Positions 27,539 to 35,370 of a DNA stretch of 64,000 nt are shown piece by piece (position 1 is the first letter of the stretch; each line of letters opens with the position of its first letter). The DNA lies in contig NFUW01000002.1 of assembly GCA_002127285.1 (NCBI GenBank), forward strand, positions 1,647,630 through 1,711,629, read 5' to 3'. The translations under genes were made by a program, and so were the position numbers. The stretch is from Chitinophagaceae bacterium IBVUCB1. GTDB lineage: Bacteria > Bacteroidota > Bacteroidia > Chitinophagales > Chitinophagaceae. A model generated the notes under the pieces. It saw only the letters and a program-made list of their open reading frames with translations. It did not search any database and was not told the DNA's origin.

Positions 27539-27867
27539 TAGTTAGCTATTATTTGATAGGTTTTGAAATCGCTGCTCATAGGGGCAGGCTTACCTTCTGC
27601 TTTGGCTTTTGCAAGGTCTTCAAATCCGCGTTTATGTCCTTCGATAAAAGCTTCAGAGCGCGTCCATGATTTAAAGGCATCTTCCGTTTCCCAGTAGCTA
27701 ACTATCAGGTAGCTATCACCCTCTTTTTCAGGGCGCAGTACGTGCATTTCTATAAAACCCTGCATAGCGTCAATAGCTTTTGCACGAGAGCCAAACAGGT
27801 ATTCAAATCGTTCTTTATACTCGGGGCTGCAATTGATGTAATTGACAGCAACAAATTTTTTATCCAT
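27538..27867 (-). CDS. Antibiotic biosynthesis monooxygenase (ABM) family protein, haem-degrading type
   Basis: A 109-residue protein of the dimeric alpha-beta barrel (ABM) fold. The N-terminal strand VAVNYINC holds an Asn, and the helix-loop VSYWETEDAFKSWTRSEAFIEGHKR is typical of HmoA/HmoB/IsdG-like haem-degrading monooxygenases. The family assignment is firm; the haem-degrading role is inferred from these residues. A TAGTTTTG promoter box lies upstream on the minus strand (27888-27895). The stop overlaps the start of the interrupted small membrane-protein gene. Confidence 0.78.
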   Translation of the reverse strand: MDKKFVAVNYINCSPEYKERFEYLFGSRAKAIDAMQGFIEMHVLRPEKEGDSYLIVSYWETEDAFKSWTRSEAFIEGHKRGFEDLAKAKAEGKPAPMSSDFKTYQIIAN

Positions 27868-27887
27868 TCTATTGCTTGATTAGGACA

Positions 27888-27895
27888 CAAAACTA
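27888..27895 (-). promoter_or_regulatory. -7 promoter box of the ABM monooxygenase gene
   Basis: TAGTTTTG on the minus strand fits the Bacteroidota TAnnTTTG consensus and ends 20 bases before the ATG. No clear -33 TTG is seen at the usual spacing. Confidence 0.6.
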
Positions 27896-27955
27896 TGTCT
27901 GTCATCAAACAGTCATTTTCTAAATAAGGAAAAGCATTTGCAAAAACAGGAAAAC

Positions 27956-28663
27956 CTAACCCTGTATGTGGATGGATATAACAATGGTGCGGGTAGTAAT
28001 CTGGTCTATGGCATTGCCAAGTGGTATTTTTTTGTCGTCAAACTTAGCATTCATCAGCCCTTGGCTTAGCTTTATTTCGGGTGCAAAGATGAAGTTGGGA
28101 TAATAAAACTCAAATCCCACGCCTATCTCATAACCAAGGTCGAAAGGTTTTACTTTTATAAACTCATCCGTTCTGCGAGAGCGTGCATTGGCAGCTAAGT
28201 CAATATCAAACTTGCCACCGCCTATTGCATAAAAACGAAAATTGTTCACTCGCTCGCTTTTAAATTTCAGTTGTAGTGGCAAGTGCATATAAATAGACTC
28301 AACAGAACGGTTGCTGCTGCTGTCTGTACCCAGGCTGCTGCGCATCAGCAATGATGTAGGTTTATCTGCAAACGATAGTGAGGGTATAAAACGTAAATCA
28401 ACAAATTTGCTGAGGCGCAGGTTGCCCATCAGGCCAAGGTTGAACCCCGGGCCAAAACGGCTTTGTATGGTTTTGAACGTGTCGGTATCTGTAAACGATT
28501 GGCTGTACCTGAAACGGAATGTACTGAAGTTTACACCGAATGTAATGCCGAAATAATAGGCTTTATCATCGTGCTCGGGCATGTTTTGGATAACACGCTG
28601 CGCATCGGCAGGCATTGCAGACAAACTTAGCAGTATAATTAATATGATATTGCGCAAACGCAT
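27956..28663 (-). CDS. porT: PorT-family outer membrane beta-barrel protein (T9SS component)
   Basis: A 235-residue protein with a signal peptide (MRLRNIILIILLSLSAMPADAQ) and alternating beta-strand pattern. The block VESIYMHLPLQLKFKSERVNNFRFYAIGGGKFDIDLAANARSR, followed by PFDLGYEIGVGFEFYYPNFIFAPEIKLSQGLMN, matches what is known of PorT/SprT, an outer membrane protein required for type IX secretion. In many Bacteroidota porT sits beside ubiE; here ubiE is about 6 kb away. A TATCTTCG box (28692-28699, minus strand), one mismatch from consensus, lies 28 bases upstream. Confidence 0.75.
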   Translation of the reverse strand: MRLRNIILIILLSLSAMPADAQRVIQNMPEHDDKAYYFGITFGVNFSTFRFRYSQSFTDTDTFKTIQSRFGPGFNLGLMGNLRLSKFVDLRFIPSLSFADKPTSLLMRSSLGTDSSSNRSVESIYMHLPLQLKFKSERVNNFRFYAIGGGKFDIDLAANARSRRTDEFIKVKPFDLGYEIGVGFEFYYPNFIFAPEIKLSQGLMNAKFDDKKIPLGNAIDQITTRTIVISIHIQG

Positions 28664-28765
28664 TGTAGTTGGCTAAGATAACGCTTTAGTACGAAGATAC
28701 AGTATGTATTGACTTACACAAATGCAACACGGATATGCTTTTATGTGATTATTTAACAATCCTGT

Positions 28766-29185
28766 TTAAGCAGGTATCTTTTCTTTACTGCGCTGCTCCA
28801 ACACAAAATCCGGCCCGAAAGTCAGTTTCTTCAAAGCGGGACTTTTCTTATCCATCATCCGCCAAAAGGGGGCAATCTTACTAGTGGCTTTTCCTTTCTG
28901 AAATTCTTCATAGGCATTTTCTGCTACTATACGCAGGAAGATGCCGGATGTAACAGGGCATGTAAATTCGGCATTATATTCTGCCGCAAGGTCTTTACGC
29001 ATTTGTTGCAGGCTGGTGTGTGTGCCTTTGGGAATATGCCTTACATAATCATCAACTATGGCAGGCGTAGCTATCAGCATAGTAGCTCCGGCGGGTATAT
29101 CTGCAAAGTCTTTATCAACACGTTTTACTTCTGGCTCGGCATCGGGGTTCATTTTTTCTGCCCATGTTTTTCTTTTGTATGCCAT
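28766..29185 (-). CDS. MGMT-family (alkyltransferase-like) protein
   Basis: A 139-residue protein resembling the small proteins annotated as MGMT family: KTWAEKM at the N-terminus, ATPAIVDDYVRHIPKGTHTSLQQMRKDLA, TCPVTSGIFLRIVAENAYEE, and FWRMMDKKSPALKK. The classical PCHR active-site box of O6-alkylguanine transferases is absent; the only candidate cysteine is in TCPVTSG. DNA repair activity is therefore doubtful, and a DNA-binding or sensing role is possible. The assignment is from recalled family resemblance. Its promoter box overlaps the terminator of metF. Confidence 0.55.
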   Translation of the reverse strand: MAYKRKTWAEKMNPDAEPEVKRVDKDFADIPAGATMLIATPAIVDDYVRHIPKGTHTSLQQMRKDLAAEYNAEFTCPVTSGIFLRIVAENAYEEFQKGKATSKIAPFWRMMDKKSPALKKLTFGPDFVLEQRSKEKIPA

Positions 29186-29204
29186 GATTATCGGTTTTGC
29201 TGTA

Positions 29205-29212
29205 CAAAAATA
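29205..29212 (-). promoter_or_regulatory. -7 promoter box of the MGMT-family gene
   Basis: TATTTTTG on the minus strand fits TAnnTTTG, ends 19 bases before the ATG, and has TTG 16 bases upstream (29231-29229). It lies inside the T-tract of the metF terminator. Confidence 0.6.
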
Positions 29213-29238
29213 AAGGTTGTTATTAAAACAACCTTTTC
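29208..29238 (-). terminator. metF terminator that contains the metF stop codon
   Basis: On the minus strand AAAGGTTGTT and AACAACCTTT form a 10-bp perfect stem followed by ATTTTT. The upstream arm is the last metF codons and the loop holds the TAA stop (29225-29223). Confidence 0.8.
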
Positions 29239-30176
29239 AAAACATTATATACCACCATCGGTTTGCCAAGAGTATAGAAGTGCAGCACGGGTGCATTGTT
29301 GGCAAGCAGGTCTTTACATTGATTATATAGCCATTCTTCGCCTATTTTATCGCCCGCATCTGCCGATTTCGATTTCATCATTTCGTTCACCAAATCAACC
29401 GGTACTTCTACATTGAAGATGCTGGGTATGGTAGTTAATTGTTTTTGGCCTGTAAGCGGCTTCAGTCCGGGTACTACAGGCACAGTAATGCCACTATCCG
29501 CACAACGCTTCAGGAAGTTATAATAATGCGCGTTGTTGAAGAACATTTGGGTAACGATATAGTCTGCACCCAAATCTACTTTGCGCTTCAGGTAATACAT
29601 ATCCGTATCTGCATTGGGCGATTCAAAATGCTTTTCAGGGTAGCCGGCTACGCCTATGCAGAAGTCGGTTTTTACACCATCTATAATGTCTTCTTCCAGA
29701 TATTTACCATTGTTCAGCTCTACTACCTGCTTTACCAAATCTTCGGCAAAGCGATGCCCTTTGGGGTTGGCAGTAAAAAATTTTTCGTTAGCAGCCGCAT
29801 CACCACGTAGTGCCAATACATTCTTTACACCAAGAAAGTTGAGGTCTATCAAGGCATTTTCCGTTTCCTCTTTTGTAAAACCACCGCATATCAGGTGGGG
29901 TATAGCCTCTATCTTATAACGGTTCATCAGCGCAGCACAGATGCTAACCGTACCCGGGCGTTTTCTGATTTCTATTTGTTCAAAACTGCCATCAGTACGT
30001 TTTTTCAATACCTGCTCTGCACGATGGTAGGTAACGTTTACAAATGCTGGTTTGAACTCCATTAACGGGTCCAGATGGTTGAATATGGAATGGATGCCCT
30101 TACCTTTTGTAGGGGGCAAAATTTCAAGCGAAACGATAGGCCCTTTGGCCTGCGAAAGATGATCCGTAACTTTCAT
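29223..30176 (-). CDS. metF: Methylenetetrahydrofolate reductase MetF
   Basis: MetF is a flavoprotein that reduces 5,10-methylene-THF to 5-methyl-THF for methionine synthesis. The 317 residues show SLEILPPTKGKG (catalytic Glu region), NVTYHRAEQ, HLICGGFTKEETENALIDL, NVLALRGDA and ADYIVTQMFFNNAHYYNFL, all typical. The start is placed at the ATG at 30176. A TTG four codons upstream (30188) is excluded because it overlaps a TATTTTTG promoter box (30186-30193). The gene stands alone, without metH beside it, and its stop codon lies within its own terminator. Confidence 0.92.
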   Translation of the reverse strand: MKVTDHLSQAKGPIVSLEILPPTKGKGIHSIFNHLDPLMEFKPAFVNVTYHRAEQVLKKRTDGSFEQIEIRKRPGTVSICAALMNRYKIEAIPHLICGGFTKEETENALIDLNFLGVKNVLALRGDAAANEKFFTANPKGHRFAEDLVKQVVELNNGKYLEEDIIDGVKTDFCIGVAGYPEKHFESPNADTDMYYLKRKVDLGADYIVTQMFFNNAHYYNFLKRCADSGITVPVVPGLKPLTGQKQLTTIPSIFNVEVPVDLVNEMMKSKSADAGDKIGEEWLYNQCKDLLANNAPVLHFYTLGKPMVVYNVLKRLF

Positions 30177-30185
30177 AACAGTTGG

Positions 30186-30193
30186 CAAAAATA
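30186..30193 (-). promoter_or_regulatory. -7 promoter box of metF
   Basis: TATTTTTG on the minus strand matches TAnnTTTG. It ends nine bases before the metF ATG, so the mRNA leader would be only a few bases. Confidence 0.6.
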
Positions 30194-30301
30194 GTTAATC
30201 CTGCTTCTTTTTTTGCTATTGTTTTATACTTAATCAACACGGTAAACGTTAATATACATTAATGTAAAATGGCATGTAGCCTATAATACAAGGCATATTG
30301 C

Positions 30302-30309
30302 TATTTTTG
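30302..30309 (+). promoter_or_regulatory. -7 promoter box of lptB
   Basis: TATTTTTG matches TAnnTTTG and ends 17 bases before the TTG start codon of the ABC ATPase gene. Confidence 0.6.
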
Positions 30310-30326
30310 TAAAAAACAGGCAGGTT

Positions 30327-31088
30327 TTGGGTAACAGCAGCTTAAAAATAACAACGAAGGGCCTTTACAAACGCTACCGTAGCCGTACGGTGGTAAACAA
30401 TGTGTCTTTTGAGGTGAACCAAGGTGAAATAGTGGGTTTGCTGGGGCCGAATGGTGCAGGTAAAACTACTTCATTCTATATGGTAGTGGGGTTGGTAAAG
30501 CCCGATGAGGGCAATGTGTACCTGAACGACTTGGATATTACTAGCTTGCCAATGTATAAACGTGCCCAAATGGGTATTGGCTATCTGCCGCAAGAGGCAT
30601 CCGTATTTCGTAAGCTGAGTGTGGAAGATAATATCAGTGCTGTGCTGGAAATGACTAAGCTGACCAAAGGCGAACAACAACAAAAACTGGAATCGCTGCT
30701 CGAGGAGTTTCGCCTGACGCATGTACGTAAAAGCCCCGGCGATGTGTTGAGTGGTGGCGAACGCCGCCGTACGGAAATAGCCCGCGCACTGGCTGTTGAC
30801 CCGAAATTTATATTGCTCGATGAACCTTTTGCAGGTATAGACCCCATAGCAGTAGAGGATATACAGACCATAGTAGCCCGTCTCAAATTCAAAAATATAG
30901 GTATTCTGATAACCGACCACAACGTACAGGAAACGCTTTCCATCACCGACCGTGCATACCTGTTGTTTGAAGGTAAAATACTGAAAGCAGGTGTTGCAGA
31001 AGAACTGGCAGCAGACGAGCAGGTGCGTAAAGTGTACCTTGGCCAGCATTTTGAGCTGAAACGCAAGGACTATAGTAATAGTTTTTAG
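30327..31088 (+). CDS. lptB: LPS export ABC transporter ATPase LptB
   Basis: This is the ATPase of the LptBFG complex that extracts LPS from the inner membrane. The 253 residues show Walker [10 protein letters not shown] from residue 40, Q-loop [14 protein letters not shown], signature [15 protein letters not shown], Walker [14 protein letters not shown] and switch HNVQET, with the ordering and [14 protein letters not shown] motifs specific to LptB. The start is a TTG (30327); no ATG or GTG precedes the first conserved strand, and the promoter box just upstream leaves no room for a longer protein. No other lpt genes are adjacent. Confidence 0.92.
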   Translation: MGNSSLKITTKGLYKRYRSRTVVNNVSFEVNQGEIVGLLGPNGAGKTTSFYMVVGLVKPDEGNVYLNDLDITSLPMYKRAQMGIGYLPQEASVFRKLSVEDNISAVLEMTKLTKGEQQQKLESLLEEFRLTHVRKSPGDVLSGGERRRTEIARALAVDPKFILLDEPFAGIDPIAVEDIQTIVARLKFKNIGILITDHNVQETLSITDRAYLLFEGKILKAGVAEELAADEQVRKVYLGQHFELKRKDYSNSF

Positions 31089-31161
31089 CCTCGGGCATCA
31101 GGTGGATAAGAACTACAGGCTTCGCAAAACGGAATTATATTTCTATTTTAGGATTTGAAAG

Positions 31162-32676
31162 ATGAGCATAATCAGCCCTGCTATAAAAGGATATATGAAG
31201 TTGCGCCTGAGCGCGATAGACAACTTCATGCACAATCCTGTAGATACGCAGCAGCAGGTGTTTAACAACCTGATAGGCTCGGCACAGTTTACCGAATACG
31301 GCAAAAAATACGGGTTTGATAAGATAAACGGGGTGAATGACTATAAAAAAGCCGTTCCGATAAACGATTATGATACATTAAAGCCTTATATACACCGCAT
31401 ATTGGAGGGCGAACAGAACCTGCTTTGGCCATCGCCCATCAACTGGTTTGCCAAATCGAGCGGTACTACCAGCGATAAAAGCAAGTTTATACCCATCAGC
31501 AAAGAGTCGCTGGACGATAACCATTATAAAGGTGGTAAAGATGTGCTGACGCTTTATCTGAAGCAGTTTCCCGATTCAAAAATGATGTCGGGCAAATGCC
31601 TTGTAATAGGTGGCAGCCATCAGATAAACCAACTGAATGCCGATTCGTTTTTTGGAGACCTGTCTGCCGTCATGTTGCAAAACATGCCATTGTATGCGCA
31701 AACCATCCGTACGCCCGATTTATCAATTGCCCTGATGGACGAGTGGGAGCAGAAGATAGAGATGATGGCGCATACCACTATACAAGAAAATGTTACTTAT
31801 ATAGCAGGCGTGCCTACATGGACGATTGTACTGATAAAACGCATCCTCGAAATATCAGGTGCTAAACATCTGCACGATGTTTGGCCTAATCTGGAATTGT
31901 ATATACATGGTGGTGTCAGCTTTAAGCCATACAGAGAGCAGTTTCAGCAATTTATCCCCTCGTCATCCATGCATTACTACGAAACCTATAATGCATCAGA
32001 GGGGTTCTTTGCCGCACAAGACCATACAGATGCAGATGGTATGTTATTGTTTCTGAACCACGGCATTTACTACGAGTTTATGCCAATGGAAGAGTATGGC
32101 AAAGACAATCCGCAAACACTAAGCCTGAAAGAAGTAGAACTTAATAAAAACTATGCGTTGGTACTGAATACCAATGGTGGTTTGTGGCGATACTTAGTAG
32201 GCGATACCATACAGTTTACTTCACTCAATCCTTACAGGATAAGAGTAAGCGGCAGGTTGAAACATTTTATCAATGCATTTGGCGAAGAAGTGATTATTGA
32301 TAACAGCGACCATGCAATAGCCGAGGCTTGCAAACAAACGGGAGCTATAGTCAATGATTATTCCGCCGCACCTGTATATATGACGGGCGAGAGCAATGGC
32401 GCACACGAATGGATTATTGAATTTGAAAACCTGCCTTGTCCGCTTGATGTATTTACTGCTGCTTTGGACGGTGAATTAAAAAAAGTAAATAGCGACTACG
32501 AGGCCAAACGCCATAAGGATATCGCACTCCGTATGCCAATAGTCCACATCATGCCCAAAGACGGATTTAAACATTGGTTGAAAGACAAAGGCAAACTGGG
32601 CGGTCAACACAAAGTGCCGCGACTGAGTAATGAACGCAAGTATCTGGAAGAAATGATACCTTACATAAAAAAATAA
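31162..32676 (+). CDS. GH3 auxin-responsive promoter family protein (acyl-adenylating ligase-like)
   Basis: A 504-residue protein of the GH3 fold, a branch of the ANL adenylating enzymes. The ATP-binding loop SSGTTSDKSKFIP lies near residue 95. The YYETYNASEGFFAAQ and YRIRVSGRLKHFINAFGEEV segments are characteristic. Plant members conjugate amino acids to auxins or jasmonate; bacterial substrates are unknown. Related proteins are common in Bacteroidota as single genes. There is no signal peptide, so it is cytoplasmic. It is followed 11 bases later by a TauE-like transporter gene, but a functional link is not evident. Confidence 0.85.
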   Translation: MSIISPAIKGYMKLRLSAIDNFMHNPVDTQQQVFNNLIGSAQFTEYGKKYGFDKINGVNDYKKAVPINDYDTLKPYIHRILEGEQNLLWPSPINWFAKSSGTTSDKSKFIPISKESLDDNHYKGGKDVLTLYLKQFPDSKMMSGKCLVIGGSHQINQLNADSFFGDLSAVMLQNMPLYAQTIRTPDLSIALMDEWEQKIEMMAHTTIQENVTYIAGVPTWTIVLIKRILEISGAKHLHDVWPNLELYIHGGVSFKPYREQFQQFIPSSSMHYYETYNASEGFFAAQDHTDADGMLLFLNHGIYYEFMPMEEYGKDNPQTLSLKEVELNKNYALVLNTNGGLWRYLVGDTIQFTSLNPYRIRVSGRLKHFINAFGEEVIIDNSDHAIAEACKQTGAIVNDYSAAPVYMTGESNGAHEWIIEFENLPCPLDVFTAALDGELKKVNSDYEAKRHKDIALRMPIVHIMPKDGFKHWLKDKGKLGGQHKVPRLSNERKYLEEMIPYIKK

Positions 32677-32687
32677 GATAATTGCGA

Positions 32688-33431
32688 ATGGATATATTGT
32701 TCTTGTTGTTTCTCATATTATCGCTTATAGCAGAGATATTAGGAACAATAGGTGGATTTGGCTCCTCGGTCTTTTTTGTGCCATTCGCTAATTTGTTTAT
32801 AGATTTCAAATCTGTATTAGGTGTTACAGCTATATTCCACCTGTCAAGTAATATTTCAAAACTTTATTTATTCAGAGAAGGGCTAAATAAGCAACTATTG
32901 GTGCAAATAGGAATACCTGCAGTTGTATTTGTTATCATCGGTGGTTTTTTGAGTAAGTATGTTGATGAAGTAATATTGCAAATTAGCTTTTCAATTTTCA
33001 TAATCATTACCAGTCTGTTTTTTTTGATATTCAAACATTTTGTTGTTTCCCCGAATAAGCGAAATGCAATGATAGGGGGTACATTGTCAGGCTTTTTAGC
33101 AGGTGTACTGGGTACAGGTGGTGCCATCAGAGGCATTACGATGGTGGCATTTAATATTGAAAAATCAACATTTGTAGCCACTTCAGCAGCAATCGATTTC
33201 GCAGTCGATTTTTCACGCACCATAGTCTACATATACAATGGTTATATACAACAAGCACATGCAAAATATATAGTCGGTTTATTGATAATTGGTTTTGTAG
33301 GTTCTTGGCTTGGAAAAAGATTACTGCAAACTATTCCGCAAAAGAAGTTTAGGATGGTAGTATTATTAATGTTACTGGCAGTGGGTCTGTTTTCATTAGT
33401 AAACACTATCAATAATCATAGTTCTATATGA
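32688..33431 (+). CDS. TauE/SafE family membrane transporter
   Basis: A 247-residue integral membrane protein with about eight hydrophobic helices. The glycine-rich N-terminal helix IAEILGTIGGFGSSVFFVPFANLF and the mid-protein GGTLSGFLAGVLGTGGAIRGI form the inverted repeat typical of sulphite exporter TauE/SafE proteins. Substrate is unknown; the family moves small anions such as sulphite or sulphoacetate. The ATG at 32688 is preferred to a TTG two codons upstream. The gene is visibly more A+T-rich than its neighbours. Confidence 0.8.
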   Translation: MDILFLLFLILSLIAEILGTIGGFGSSVFFVPFANLFIDFKSVLGVTAIFHLSSNISKLYLFREGLNKQLLVQIGIPAVVFVIIGGFLSKYVDEVILQISFSIFIIITSLFFLIFKHFVVSPNKRNAMIGGTLSGFLAGVLGTGGAIRGITMVAFNIEKSTFVATSAAIDFAVDFSRTIVYIYNGYIQQAHAKYIVGLLIIGFVGSWLGKRLLQTIPQKKFRMVVLLMLLAVGLFSLVNTINNHSSI

Positions 33432-33463
33432 CAAATATCATGTGCTTTCAGTCAGTCTGTTGC

Positions 33464-33471
33464 TATGTTTG
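33464..33471 (+). promoter_or_regulatory. -7 promoter box
   Basis: TATGTTTG matches TAnnTTTG and ends 18 bases before the ATG at 33490. It supports the shorter start for the downstream gene, since the longer frame opens upstream of it. Confidence 0.6.
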
Positions 33472-33489
33472 CGATACAAAGAAAATAAT

Positions 33490-33879
33490 ATGGCTACAAC
33501 ACAAACCAGCATTAAGCACTTGAATAATGAACACACCGATTGGCTGCGAGGTTTGGGATTCTACAAAGACGAAATGCAGATTATGAAAAACAGGCTTACC
33601 GAAGTGGCAGGCAAGAATACAGGGAGCGAGGCCGTCAGTATGCTGAATCACTTTGAAAACCAAATCGCGTTGCAAACCACTAATATTGATACCTTAAAGC
33701 ACGATATCAATAATAACCTTGGAGAAATTGCTGCTCAGTTAAATGATAATACACCCGGTTATATTGAGCAAAGTTTGGCTGATAAGCATAATGCGCTGCG
33801 CGACCAATATTACACACAGGAAAAAATTGTAAATGAGCTAAGGCATGAGTTTTATCGCTATGCCGCAAAGTGGATGTAG
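33490..33879 (+). CDS. Conserved hypothetical coiled-coil protein
   Basis: A 129-residue soluble, strongly helical protein rich in Gln, Asn, Glu and Lys, with heptad-like spacing over most of its length and no signal peptide. The start is the ATG at 33490, downstream of a TATGTTTG box; an upstream in-frame opening at 33442 would precede the promoter. Function is not recognised. A bidirectional terminator follows, so it is likely a monocistronic gene. Confidence 0.7.
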   Translation: MATTQTSIKHLNNEHTDWLRGLGFYKDEMQIMKNRLTEVAGKNTGSEAVSMLNHFENQIALQTTNIDTLKHDINNNLGEIAAQLNDNTPGYIEQSLADKHNALRDQYYTQEKIVNELRHEFYRYAAKWM

Positions 33880-33885
33880 AATGCA

Positions 33886-33926
33886 CAAGCCCTCTCTGTA
33901 GTAATCTGTATGCAGAGAGGGTTTGT
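33886..33926. terminator. Bidirectional terminator between the coiled-coil gene and engB
   Basis: CCCTCTCTG (33890-33898) pairs with CAGAGAGGG (33913-33921), extended by A/T pairs on both sides. It lies between two converging genes. Confidence 0.75.
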
Positions 33927-34549
33927 TATTCTTGTGTACTATTTACTTCTTCATCATACTGCTGGTTCAGTTCGTCTATAAAGCCCAGCATATCTTTGCG
34001 CCCCAGAAATTTTACTGTACTGGTAAGAAAGCTTCGGGGTATAAACTCCCATTCCTGTTTCATAGTATCTATAAAATGGCGCACGTTTTTAGCAGCCTCG
34101 CGTTGGGTGCTTTTATCAGCTTTTGTAAATACCATATTGAAGGGGATGCCCCAATCTCCCAGTTTGCGGAGAAAAGCGAGGTCCAGTTCCTGTGGTTTGT
34201 GGCGGCTGTCTATTAACACAAAAACTGTTACAAGATTTTCGCGTTTTTGCAGGTAATTGTTAATCATTTTCTCCCACGATGCGCGCTGGCTTTGCGATAC
34301 TTTGGCATAGCCATATCCCGGCAAGTCAACCAGGTACCATGCGTCATTTATCAAAAAATGGTTGATAAGCTGCGTTTTGCCGGGGCTGGCAGATGTTTTT
34401 GCCAGTTTGGTTTGGTTCGTCAGCATATTGATGAGTGACGACTTACCAACATTGGAGCGGCCAATGAAAGCATATTCCGGCCTGTCGGGTTTAGGGCAAT
34501 CTTCAACCTTGGGGCTGCTGATTAAATATTTTGCTGAACGTATTTCCAT
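33926..34549 (-). CDS. engB: Ribosome biogenesis GTPase EngB/YsxC
   Basis: A 207-residue TRAFAC-class GTPase needed for 50S subunit assembly. The G motifs are G1 GRSNVGKS at 30-37, G3 DLPGYG at 75-80 and G4 TKAD at 142-145. The spacing and the GYGYAKVS continuation are specific to EngB. It is divergent from ubiE, with 29 bases between their start codons. Confidence 0.94.
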   Translation of the reverse strand: MEIRSAKYLISSPKVEDCPKPDRPEYAFIGRSNVGKSSLINMLTNQTKLAKTSASPGKTQLINHFLINDAWYLVDLPGYGYAKVSQSQRASWEKMINNYLQKRENLVTVFVLIDSRHKPQELDLAFLRKLGDWGIPFNMVFTKADKSTQREAAKNVRHFIDTMKQEWEFIPRSFLTSTVKFLGRKDMLGFIDELNQQYDEEVNSTQE

Positions 34550-34564
34550 TACTGATGCTTGCCG

Positions 34565-34572
34565 TACTTTTG
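34565..34572 (+). promoter_or_regulatory. -7 promoter box of ubiE
   Basis: TACTTTTG matches TAnnTTTG and ends six bases before the ubiE ATG, leaving at most a few bases of leader. Confidence 0.55.
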
Positions 34573-34578
34573 CACCTG

Positions 34579-35334
34579 ATGCAGAACGATTATAATGCTA
34601 ACCCCGCTGCAAAGGTGGTGCCTGATGCGGGTTCAAATTTAAGCAAGAAAGCGCAGGTTGCCGATATGTTTAATAACATAGCGGGTAAATATGACTTTTT
34701 GAACCACTTTCTGTCGTTAGGTATTGATAAAGGCTGGCGCAGGAAAGCGATAGCAGAAGTAGCCAAAGTGAGCCCCAAAACCATACTGGACGTAGCTACC
34801 GGCACGGCCGACCTTGCCATTGCCGCATCGAAACTGAACCCCGAAAAGATAACAGGTGTTGATATTGCTGACCAGATGCTGGAAGTAGGGCGGGGCAAGA
34901 TTGCAGAACAAGGATTAACAAAGATTATAACCCTTCAAAACGGTGATAGCGAGGCCATGCCATTTGCTGATAACAGCTTTGATGCGGTTACTTGTGCATA
35001 CGGGGTGCGCAATTTTGAGCATCTGGAAGCAGGGCTAAAAGAAATGAGCCGTGTGATGCGTACCGGGGGCAAGCTGGCAATACTGGAATTTTCTAATCCG
35101 CAGCAGTTTCCGATAAAACAACTATACAAATTCTATTTCAAGTATATACTGCCATTGCTCGGCAAGATGGTGTCTAAACACAGCCGTGCCTATACTTATC
35201 TGCCCGAAAGTGTGATGGCTTTTCCTGAAGGCAAAGTGTTTTGCGATACCTTGCAGCGTTGCGGGTTTGCAGATGCAAAAGCACGCCCGTTGACTTTGGG
35301 AATTACTACTTTATATACTGCTACCAAAAAATAA
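34579..35334 (+). CDS. ubiE: Demethylmenaquinone methyltransferase MenG/UbiE
   Basis: A SAM-dependent methyltransferase that performs the last methylation in menaquinone synthesis. The 251 residues contain KAQVADMFNNIAGKYDFLNHFLSLGIDKGWRRKAI, the SAM motif LDVATGTADLAI, VTCAYGVRNFEHLEAGL and KLAILEFSNP, all family-typical. The ATG at 34579 fits the usual Bacteroidota N-terminus; an earlier opening at 34531 would overlap the engB start and lies upstream of the promoter box. The stop codon is part of the downstream terminator stem. Confidence 0.93.
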   Translation: MQNDYNANPAAKVVPDAGSNLSKKAQVADMFNNIAGKYDFLNHFLSLGIDKGWRRKAIAEVAKVSPKTILDVATGTADLAIAASKLNPEKITGVDIADQMLEVGRGKIAEQGLTKIITLQNGDSEAMPFADNSFDAVTCAYGVRNFEHLEAGLKEMSRVMRTGGKLAILEFSNPQQFPIKQLYKFYFKYILPLLGKMVSKHSRAYTYLPESVMAFPEGKVFCDTLQRCGFADAKARPLTLGITTLYTATKK

Positions 35335-35363
35335 GCCGATGAAAATTCATCGGCTTATTTTTT
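35327..35363. terminator. Bidirectional terminator containing the ubiE stop codon
   Basis: ATAAGCCGATGAA (35331-35343) and TTCATCGGCTTAT (35346-35358) form a perfect 13-bp stem flanked by A and T runs. The ubiE TAA (35332-35334) is inside the stem. It also serves the opposing beta-lactamase gene. Confidence 0.9.
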
Positions 35364-35370
35364 AGCAACA

